From NCBI GenBank assembly GCA_030066195.1, contig JASJCB010000046.1, forward strand, positions 1-42,138: a stretch of DNA of 42,138 nt. Reading direction: 5' to 3'. This DNA comes from Acidobacteriota bacterium. GTDB lineage: Bacteria; Acidobacteriota; Holophagae; Acanthopleuribacterales; Acanthopleuribacteraceae. Below the pieces are notes generated by a model. That model saw only the letters and a program-made list of their open reading frames with translations, was not told the DNA's origin and ran no database searches. Within the stretch, counting starts at the first letter, position 1. Every line of letters begins with the position of its first letter. A program made the translations under genes and the position numbers. Positions 35,802-42,138 of the stretch are shown here, one piece after another.

Positions 35802-37205
35802 TTATTCCGCGTCTTTTTCAAAACTGCCTCCCAGGGCGAGATGTAGGGTAATGCGTTGATCCAGGCGCGTGCCCCTGATCGCAATCAACTGGGAACGGGC
35901 GGCCAACATACGCGCTTGAACCTGGAGCAGGTTCAGCAGTTCCACGCGGCCCACATCGTATTGGGCTTTGATGATGCGCAAAGCTTCCGCATTTTCATCC
36001 ACCACCGTATTCAGGTATTTCTCGCGCTCGGCCAGGCGCTTCTCGTTGGCGAGCGCGTTTTCAACCTCTTGGAAGGCATTCAAGGCAGCGGCGCCGAAAG
36101 CGGCCAGGGCGGCGCGTTGATTGGCCTCGGCAACTTCAACGCCGGCTTGAAGCGCGCCGCCCTGGTAGAGGGGAGCGTAGATGCCCGCGCCGATATCCCA
36201 CATGGGGCTGCCGGGGTTGATGATATCGGTGAGCGCGCTGTCGATGGTCCCCACGGAGCCGGTCAGGTTGAAGCGGGGCAGCTTGGCGGCTTCGGCCTGT
36301 TGGGTCAGGTAGAAAGCGGCGGCCAGGCGGCGTTCGGCGGCGATCAGGTCGGGGCGCCGTTCCAGGATCTCGGAAGGCAGACCGGCCGGTATGGGAGGCG
36401 GCACCGCGCTCAGTTCTTTTGTCGTCTCCAAATCGCCGGAAGGGTAGCGGCCCAGCAATACCTCCAGACCGCGTAGCGCCTGTTCGTAACTGTTCTCTAT
36501 CTTTTGCAACGCTTCTTGCGAGGAAGCCAGGTCGGCTCGGGCCAGGTGCACGTCTTGCGGCGCGGCCTTGCCGATGCGCTCCTTGATCTCTACCAACTCC
36601 AGCACCTTCCGGAACAGTTCCACGCCTTCACGCGCCAGTTCGCGCTGTTGGTAGGCCTGCACGGCCATGAACCAGGCTCGGGATGTACCCGCCGCCAGTG
36701 ACTGACGGGCGAACTCGAAATCGGCAACCGTTGCGCGCAAACTCTCCTCGGCTGCTTCTACGCCGGCGCGCACCCTGCCCCAAACATCCACTTCCCAGGA
36801 AACTTCCAAGGACGCCCCACTGGTGGTGCGGTCCGGCAGGGGACTGTCATCGCCGCCCGCCCGAGCGCTGCTGCCGCCCAGACCCACGGCAGGTTTCAGT
36901 GCGGATCGGGCCTGGCGGGTGCGGGCGGTGGCCGCATCTACGCCGGCGGCGGCCGCTTGCAATTGCAGGTTGTTGGCGACGGCCTCCTTGACCAGGGCCG
37001 TCAGCTTGTCGTCACCGAACGAGGCCACCCAGCCGTCGTCGACCTTGCCGCTGTCCACCGGCGCCGTCCATTTTTCGGGTACGGCTGTCTCAGGCGGCAG
37101 GGCTTCTGCCACGGTTTCGGTAACAACCTCGGGGGGTTTATCCAGCGCACAGCCGGCCAGCAATAACAACAGGGGAACGATCCAAAGCGGCGGATGAGAT
37201 CTCAT
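35802..37205 (-). CDS. TolC/NodT-type outer-membrane efflux lipoprotein
   Basis: A 467-aa protein with a lipoprotein signal (LLLLLAGC, lipidated Cys19) and the two repeated helical-barrel halves of the OEP family: VKEAVANNLQLQAAAAGVDA at the start of the first and PEILERRPDL-like PSEILERRPDLIAAERRL before the second. It forms the outer-membrane channel of a tripartite exporter. AAGGAG lies 5-6 nt before the ATG. First gene of the envelope operon with DUF3302, HlyD adaptor and Omp85-like barrel. Confidence 0.95.
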   Translation of the reverse strand: MRSHPPLWIVPLLLLLAGCALDKPPEVVTETVAEALPPETAVPEKWTAPVDSGKVDDGWVASFGDDKLTALVKEAVANNLQLQAAAAGVDAATARTRQARSALKPAVGLGGSSARAGGDDSPLPDRTTSGASLEVSWEVDVWGRVRAGVEAAEESLRATVADFEFARQSLAAGTSRAWFMAVQAYQQRELAREGVELFRKVLELVEIKERIGKAAPQDVHLARADLASSQEALQKIENSYEQALRGLEVLLGRYPSGDLETTKELSAVPPPIPAGLPSEILERRPDLIAAERRLAAAFYLTQQAEAAKLPRFNLTGSVGTIDSALTDIINPGSPMWDIGAGIYAPLYQGGALQAGVEVAEANQRAALAAFGAAALNAFQEVENALANEKRLAEREKYLNTVVDENAEALRIIKAQYDVGRVELLNLLQVQARMLAARSQLIAIRGTRLDQRITLHLALGGSFEKDAE

Positions 37206-37307
37206 GGTCTCCTTCCTTGTTCAGCGCTCATACATCCTGCCAATTGTAACCACGACCGGCTAAAAGGGATATTGGACCTTGGTCTTATTCCATCACAGTC
37301 GTGTGCT

Positions 37308-37497
37308 TCAGTCACGGATCGCACAAATGAAGTCAGGATAATACTTCTGATTGATTTTCTGTTCGCGGTAATACAATCCCAGTTCCGGATTGGGTCTGAA
37401 GGAGGCTTCTCCGAGATTGAACTCGATCTCCAGGCGCTCCGTCTCCAGATTGTTGAAAATAGGAACAAGCGCAATTGTTCCTCTGCAGCCTGGGAAC
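37308..37497 (-). pseudogene. C-terminal gene remnant
   Basis: On the minus strand a frame with protein-like composition runs to the stop at 37308 (VPIFNNLETERLEIEFNL, then RPNPELGLYYREQKINQKYY and PDFICAIRD). It has no ATG, GTG or TTG start with a ribosome site, and the upstream part is Arg/Ser-rich noise. YYPDF-type endings occur in restriction/helicase-like proteins, but this is too short to assign. It lies in the 358-bp gap between two exported-protein genes; probably the decayed end of a former gene. Confidence 0.3.
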
Positions 37498-37563
37498 GAC
37501 TTGCGCTTGCTCCTCGATTGCTTGGATGGAAGCGGTGATGGATGGCGGCGCTTACCGCCGCGT

Positions 37564-39651
37564 TTACTTGATTTCCTGCGCCAGTTTTTTGAACTGTTTG
37601 CGGAGGAACGGGTGCATGCCGGGCAGGTCTTTGGCCATGTTCAGCATCATGCGACGTATGCCGTTGAACACCTCGTCATTGGCGAAGCTTCCCTGTTCGG
37701 CTCGATAGGCGACGACCAGTTGTCCCAGGGCCGTTTGCGTATCTTTATTTTTCCGGTCTTTTTTGTAGGGGTTCCCCCTGGCTTTGATCGCCGCTTTCCA
37801 GTCGGCTCTCATCCTGCGCACCAGCAGGCGGTAGGCATAGTCCACGTCCACTCTCGACGGGTTGGGTTGCCGAGCCAGTTCCAACAGGGACTCGGTCAGG
37901 TCGGTGTTGCTCAGGTCCGTGGCGACTTCGGGGAAGGTGAAGGTCATACGGTCCTGCTCGCGATCACCCGCGCTGACCAGGAATTCCAACGAGGCTCGGC
38001 CGCCAATCAGGTCCAGCGTGCGCATGCCGGTGGACTCCACCCGCTTGCGAATCGTTTGTCCGGGCGCCAATCGGGGAATCTCGATGCGCTGAAGTTCGTG
38101 GTAGAAGACGATATTCGTAACGGGTTTGGTCGAAATGTTTTCCAGGCCCACTTCCAAACTCGCGTACCCGCCCGGGTTGTCGCGTTCCACGATCCGGGTC
38201 TCGGCCAGGAACTGGAGAGGGTAGGTGACATGCAGGTTGAAGGCGGTACCGGCAGGCCCGGCTTGCAGGGTGAAGGCATGGTCTCGTTTGGTCTTGATGC
38301 CGCTCGACAGGGTTGCCTTGACCACATGGCTGTAGCGCTCACTGCTTCTGGCCGCGACATCCAATTTGCCGCCCGCAATGTTCTCCAGGCCGGGGCCGCC
38401 CAGGCGTGTCGTCAGTTCAGCGCCGATGCCGCCGTAGTTGGTCAACCGGAAGCCGATAGTGAACGATTCACCCGGCTCGAAGACGCCGTCGTCGTTACCG
38501 TCGACAACTTCCAGATCGGTAATTTCCGCGTGAACGTTGCGGGACCAATCGTCATAAGCCGCGTTGTAGGCCCTGCGGTAGTAACGACTGTAGCCGCGGT
38601 AGAAACTATCCTCGGCGGCCGCTGCAGCCGCGTCCTTGACGCCCTCATAGTAACCGCGTCGCCAGGCCCACTCGTAACCCACGTGCAGACCGTAAGCCAG
38701 GCCGTCGTCCCAGCCCAGATTATAGGCAGGAGCCAGGTACTTTTGGTATTGGGCCGCGATTTCATCCGGGAATATTTCGTTGAAGACGCCGCGGAACCGC
38801 GCTCTCTCGTTTTGATTGAGGCTTTGATAGAAACGGCCGCGGCGTTGGTCTTTTTTCCAGACGTTGAAGGCGTGGGCAGGGTCGCGCCAGCGACCGTCGA
38901 AGTGTTTGTCGTAGTTGGCGGCGTTGTAGATTTTCCAGGGCCGGGGTTTCCAATCTTCATAGAAACGGATTTCGCGGCCACGCCAGGCGTTGAAACGATT
39001 CAAAGGGTAGGTTTTGAATACATCTTCCAGTTCGGGCTTAATGAACAGGTCCAGATTCTCGTCAAAACGAGGGGTCTCGATGCGAGTACGCACCGGAGTC
39101 GGTGCAGGACGCCAGTTCAGGTTGCGAAACTGGTCGGCCGCGTCTTCTTGAGCCAGGCGTTCGGCAGTCTCTCGGGCGCGCCGATTACCCAGGTCCGCAC
39201 CGTCTTGTTCGGCGTAACGGTCGCGCCGCCCCTCGCGCCGGCCCTCACGAAAATCCCAATCGGTGAGGTGCGGCGTCTTCAGGGCATAATGGATGGCGCG
39301 GTGGAATCCAACCCGATAATATTCCCGGTAGCCGAATTCCCGAGCCAGGTTTCGAGCGGCCCATGCAGCGGCATCGGCCGCCTGGCTTTCGATCTGAGCC
39401 TCGCGTCCACCGGCCCGGTTGGGTACGACGACCCGGCCGTCTTTGTTGTCGTCTCTTCTTGTAACCGCGACCCGACCTTCCCCGGGTTGGTAGACCAGTT
39501 CGTCGGGGAGTTTCTGACGTGATACCTCGGGGGTTCGATCACGGTGAACCGTGCCGCGTCGATAATCCAAAACGCGTTGTTCTTGAGCCGCGACGGGTAG
39601 CACGGCGGCTATCACGGACAGGCATAAGAATAGGGTTCTAAATCTTTTCAT
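37564..39651 (-). CDS. Large exported protein of unknown function (695 aa)
   Basis: A signal peptide (KRFRTLFLCLSVIAAVLPVAAQ) starts the protein; give it as KRFRTLFLCL and SVIAAVLPVAAQ. The N-terminal half is rich in Arg, Tyr, Trp and Asp (AYGLHVGYEWAWRRGYYEG; FYRGYSRYYRRAYNAAYDDW). From about residue 405 the calcium-loop-like DGNDDGVFEPGESFTIGF begins two beta-sandwich-like domains (GLENISTKPVTNIVFYHEL). A helical C-terminus ends basic. DxNxDGxxxPGE loops occur in secreted surface proteins. Family unknown. ATG 39651 with GAGG 6 nt upstream is preferred over GTG 39663. Monocistronic as far as seen. Confidence 0.85.
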   Translation of the reverse strand: MKRFRTLFLCLSVIAAVLPVAAQEQRVLDYRRGTVHRDRTPEVSRQKLPDELVYQPGEGRVAVTRRDDNKDGRVVVPNRAGGREAQIESQAADAAAWAARNLAREFGYREYYRVGFHRAIHYALKTPHLTDWDFREGRREGRRDRYAEQDGADLGNRRARETAERLAQEDAADQFRNLNWRPAPTPVRTRIETPRFDENLDLFIKPELEDVFKTYPLNRFNAWRGREIRFYEDWKPRPWKIYNAANYDKHFDGRWRDPAHAFNVWKKDQRRGRFYQSLNQNERARFRGVFNEIFPDEIAAQYQKYLAPAYNLGWDDGLAYGLHVGYEWAWRRGYYEGVKDAAAAAAEDSFYRGYSRYYRRAYNAAYDDWSRNVHAEITDLEVVDGNDDGVFEPGESFTIGFRLTNYGGIGAELTTRLGGPGLENIAGGKLDVAARSSERYSHVVKATLSSGIKTKRDHAFTLQAGPAGTAFNLHVTYPLQFLAETRIVERDNPGGYASLEVGLENISTKPVTNIVFYHELQRIEIPRLAPGQTIRKRVESTGMRTLDLIGGRASLEFLVSAGDREQDRMTFTFPEVATDLSNTDLTESLLELARQPNPSRVDVDYAYRLLVRRMRADWKAAIKARGNPYKKDRKNKDTQTALGQLVVAYRAEQGSFANDEVFNGIRRMMLNMAKDLPGMHPFLRKQFKKLAQEIK

Positions 39652-39819
39652 GACGCACCTCACAATTGGGTCTCACCCCGCTTCAAACTAGAGCAAGCAC
39701 CATGCCCAATATTGGAGGACAGTCTTTAAGTCCTTTTTCTCAAAGGGTTTCATGGCCATCTGTCGCTGAGAGAGGGCAGGCGCCCGTGTCACTTTTCAGG
39801 ACAAGGGCGCTCTGTTTGT

Positions 39820-40488
39820 TTAACATTTTTTGAGCAGGATTTCCGCCTCGGGCACGACCACGTTCTTGTGATAGTCGGGCAGTTCCTCGGGTTCAGCGGC
39901 GATGACCCGGTCCAGCAGTTCCTTGGCCTTGGCCTTCTTGTAGCGAGCCAACAGGATGTCAGCCAGGTAGACGTAGTTCATATAAAATTCGGGACCCAAC
40001 TCTACGGCTTTTTCCAGGAGCTTGAGCGATTTCTTTTTATCCCCGGGACCGATGGGGAAGCCGGGGCATTGATGGTAGAACCGACCCATCAGGCGCAGAG
40101 GCGCCCCGTGGAAATAGTGCTCGTCCAGTTCCATGGCGCGTTTGCCGGCTTTTTCGATGTCCTTGATGTAGAACAGGCTTGACATGATACCGCGCACGAC
40201 GCCGTGGGCGCCCATGTTGGCCGCGTACCACAGGTAGGACTGAACCTCGTCAGGGGCGTATTTGACGGCGTTTTTACCGGCATCTACCCCGACCTTGAAA
40301 TACTCGTCTTTTTCCTTGTCATTGTGGGAATACTCGCCCAGCCAGAACATGACCTCGCTGAGCAACTGACAGGCTTCAGCTTTGCCGCTTCCGTCGGTTT
40401 CCTTTTGCAGCAGGTCGCGCGCGGCCAGAAGGTTGGCGGGATGATCCGCTTCCCGCTCGGCCAGCAGTTTTTTTGCTTCTTCAAACAT
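39820..40488 (-). CDS. TPR-like protein, related to TatT/RMD families
   Basis: A 222-aa all-helical protein without a signal peptide. APLRLMGRFYHQCPGFPIG, followed by GDKKKSLKLLEKAVELGPEF, matches the pattern of TatT-like/regulator-of-microtubule-dynamics TPR proteins (a proline-glycine turn between helix pairs). It probably binds other proteins; the partner is unknown. GAGGAG lies 7 nt before the ATG. A good -10 (TATACT on the minus strand, 40530-40525) lies 37 bp upstream. Confidence 0.8.
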   Translation of the reverse strand: MFEEAKKLLAEREADHPANLLAARDLLQKETDGSGKAEACQLLSEVMFWLGEYSHNDKEKDEYFKVGVDAGKNAVKYAPDEVQSYLWYAANMGAHGVVRGIMSSLFYIKDIEKAGKRAMELDEHYFHGAPLRLMGRFYHQCPGFPIGPGDKKKSLKLLEKAVELGPEFYMNYVYLADILLARYKKAKAKELLDRVIAAEPEELPDYHKNVVVPEAEILLKKC

Positions 40489-40619
40489 GATTCTCTCCTC
40501 GTTGATGCGTTCCCGAATTCGTGGAGTATAACTCTTTTATCATTTATTAACACTGATTAACACTCATTGGGCAGGAGCTCGTCAAAGTCGTGGGTCTTCA
40601 ACGATCCCTTGAGAAGCGG

Positions 40620-41360
40620 CTACCATTTAAGGCTCTTGCGGGCACGAGCCAGGTAGCTTTCATCCGCCAACATGGCCGCGCTGTCGTAGGTTTTACAACT
40701 GGTATCGCCGTGGTCGATATCTACCGGGCCGATGCGTTTTGCCGCCGCAAGGGCTTCTTCGTACAAATCACCCGGGCGAATACCGATGCTTAGGACCACG
40801 ATGTTCATCATCTGCCGGGCCCGGTTGGGCGCCTGGTGGATGTCTTGTTCGATGATCGCCAGGTGTTTGCGGAAACGGTCGTCGGTAAAACCGTCCTTCA
40901 ATCGGGCAAAATGATTGAGAATGACATAGCCCGCCCGTTTGGTGTATTCCGCTTCGGCGGGGATCCATCTGTCCATCAGAGATTCAGCATAGTCGTTGGG
41001 GCAGATCAGTTCGCCGACCAGCAGGTCTGCCAGCATGTAATAACCTAATCCGTCCAGCATCTCCTCGGCCTGATCGGCGCTGATGCGTTCGGCATCCATG
41101 AGTTTGGTAGCCAGGGTCATGGCGTCCATATTGCCCGTGTCCCATAATTTCAAACCCAGTTCGTGATCGATTTTGATCGCTTTGGTGAGGCGGTTGATAT
41201 CGGCGAAGCTCACCCCGAACATGGGATCGCTTGCACCATGTCGCCGGTAGATCTTGATGTTTTGTTCGGTGCCGTGGTCTTCCAAATCTGCCATGACTTC
41301 GTCGAAGCTCATGGTGATCCCGGGTTTGCGGCGGCGTTTCTTTCGAGTAGCGGCAGTCAT
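40620..41360 (-). CDS. DNA alkylation repair protein (AlkD-like HEAT repeats)
   Basis: A 246-aa helical-repeat protein. GVSFADINRLTKAIKIDHEL, LWDTGNMDAMTLATKLMD and AGYVILNHFARLKDG follow the AlkD/AlkC HEAT-repeat pattern of glycosylases that remove alkylated bases without base flipping. A basic N-terminal tail (TRKKRRRKPG) could contact DNA. ATG 41360 with GGAGG 6 nt upstream is chosen; the long open stretch before it is not coding. Single gene. Which catalytic Asp/Trp positions are kept was not aligned, so activity is assumed. Confidence 0.88.
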   Translation of the reverse strand: MTAATRKKRRRKPGITMSFDEVMADLEDHGTEQNIKIYRRHGASDPMFGVSFADINRLTKAIKIDHELGLKLWDTGNMDAMTLATKLMDAERISADQAEEMLDGLGYYMLADLLVGELICPNDYAESLMDRWIPAEAEYTKRAGYVILNHFARLKDGFTDDRFRKHLAIIEQDIHQAPNRARQMMNIVVLSIGIRPGDLYEEALAAAKRIGPVDIDHGDTSCKTYDSAAMLADESYLARARKSLKW

Positions 41361-41769
41361 GGGTAACCTCCGGGCTGTGTTTCCGATTATCCTACCATAG
41401 CAGGGGTGACCGTTGTCCAGACACGCCGGCTCCTTTAGTACCGCTCGGAAGGCAATCGTGAATAAAAACCCACTCGCGAATGCAGCCGGCCCGTCAATGC
41501 GCCTCATAACCAAGATACACCCCGAGTGATGATCTACTTCCCGGGCCGAGACCGGCACCATTCCCCGGCGTCGGTATTGTGGGATTCCAAAACACAACAC
41601 AATGCTTGGGAATGGTGTATCGAGAACTGAAAAACAGGGTTTTTCAGCCGGGAATCGAATGGTTTTGATCGGCAGAGGGGGTTCATTCCCCAAAAATGAA
41701 ACCGCCGGTATATTTTTTCACAACTTATCGCCAGGTCGCGCTATGGTTGGAGGTCGATCGAGAAGACCC
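41361..41769. other. Gene-free stretch with inverted repeats
   Basis: No supportable gene. CACCATTCCC (41556-41565) is inverted at 41608-41617 (GGGAATGGTG), and CTGAAAAAC-AGG-GTTTTTCAG forms a perfect hairpin at 41627-41647. The sequence leads into the palindrome array at 41770. Confidence 0.6.
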
Positions 41770-42007
41770 TTTCCCTGAAAAACAACCGAGGTTGGCTTTT
41801 CATTGAGCACTTTTCCGGGATTGGAACCACCTCTCAAGCGTCAAGGTATAACGATTCCCGGGAACAGAACCACCTGCCGGGGTTGCAACCGGCATCACTC
41901 CCGGGAACACATAAGCAGCCGGCACCCGGAACTCGATTGTTCCCGAGAACAATCGAGTTCCGGGTTGTAGGGATTAGGGATTTTGTTGCTCTCGAGAACA
42001 ACAAAAT
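41770..42007. repeat. Array of palindromic YTCYCGRGAACA boxes, about 42-49 bp apart
   Basis: TTCCCGGGAACA (41855), CTCCCGGGAACA (41898), TTCCCGAGAACA (41940) and CTCTCGAGAACA (41989) share one 12-bp pattern at steps of 43, 42 and 49 bp. Weaker copies TTTTCCGGGATT (41811) and TTTCCCTGAAAA (41770) continue the same step upstream. The 41940 box is the loop of a perfect 17-bp inverted repeat (41925-41941 with 41948-41964), and the 41989 box of a 9-bp one (41980-41988 with 41999-42007). Flanks differ between copies. No gene in 41770-42138 is supported. Confidence 0.7.
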
Positions 42008-42138
42008 ATGAAAAACGAAAAACGTTGTCGCCGCGCGCGGTGGGTCCGTTTTTCGCGTCAATAGGTTGTGCCCGAGCTCGGGGAGTCCGTTTTCCAGGTT
42101 CGCAATGAATGTACCGAGTGCGGCAATGGGTCTTTTTA

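Noticed and set aside
37390..39522. 710-codon plus-strand open frame opposite the 695-aa exported protein
   Set aside because: The minus-strand gene has a signal peptide, ribosome site and a calcium-loop motif; the plus frame has none and looks like a mirror of its codon bias.
41770..42007. Integron attC or CRISPR array
   Set aside because: Boxes are only 12 bp, lack the GTTRRRY core sites of attC, enclose no cassette genes, and have no unique fixed-length spacers.
42009..42065. 18-codon frame starting MKNEKRCRRARW near the window end
   Set aside because: No ribosome-binding site precedes the ATG, and it sits in the palindrome-rich region; unlike the 27411 peptide it has no terminator or partner gene.

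Overview
The window looks like a chromosomal segment of a Gram-negative, GC-rich bacterium, most likely a (probably marine) Acidobacteriota of the Holophagae/Acanthopleuribacter type. This rests on an operon of a TIGR02999-like ECF sigma factor with a PknB-like kinase carrying a long TPR tail, a second large Ser/Thr kinase, outer-membrane and lipoprotein systems, and a sulfatase. The taxonomy is inference from gene families. No rRNA, tRNA, CRISPR array, phage module or transposase was recognised.

Layout. 1-4.5 kb: a Ser/Thr kinase cut by the window edge, divergent from a 979-aa protein of unknown family. 4.5-7.7 kb: a short beta-propeller lipoprotein, a 201-bp element with perfect 44-bp inverted ends, and an ATPase fused to a PD-(D/E)XK-type nuclease domain. 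7.8-11.3 kb: exported isochorismatase-like and amidohydrolase enzymes, then a pirin. 11.3-13.5 kb: a divergent XylR/DmpR-type sigma-54 activator. The pirin has a good -24/-12 element, and repeated TGTTGCA boxes lie between the two genes. 13.5-17.6 kb: the ECF sigma/Ser-Thr kinase operon. 17.8-25.7 kb: small peptide gene, DUF1330, SMI1/KNR4, enoyl-CoA isomerase-like enzyme, exported M48 protease, MASE1 hybrid histidine kinase, nitrobindin-like protein, thioesterase, and an orphan terminator that suggests a small RNA.

25.9-27.5 kb is the most interesting unit. A consensus sigma-70 promoter precedes a JmjC/cupin-4 oxygenase, an 18-codon gene with a perfect Shine-Dalgarno, and an intrinsic terminator. 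It may be a modifying enzyme with its peptide substrate. It is followed by a gene-poor stretch (27.5-28.2 kb) containing five consecutive hairpins, the last terminator-like.

28.2-33 kb: exported unknown protein, a repeat-rich gap with about 14 copies of a 7-bp repeat, an HdeD-like membrane protein and an exported sulfatase. 33.4-37.2 kb: a minus-strand envelope operon (TolC/NodT lipoprotein, DUF3302, HlyD adaptor, Omp85-like barrel) with no recognisable inner-membrane pump. 37.3-41.4 kb: a gene remnant, a 695-aa exported unknown protein, a TPR-like protein and an AlkD-like DNA alkylation repair protein. The last 780 bp have no convincing gene but contain many palindromes, including a degenerate 12-bp palindromic core repeated about every 42-49 bp.
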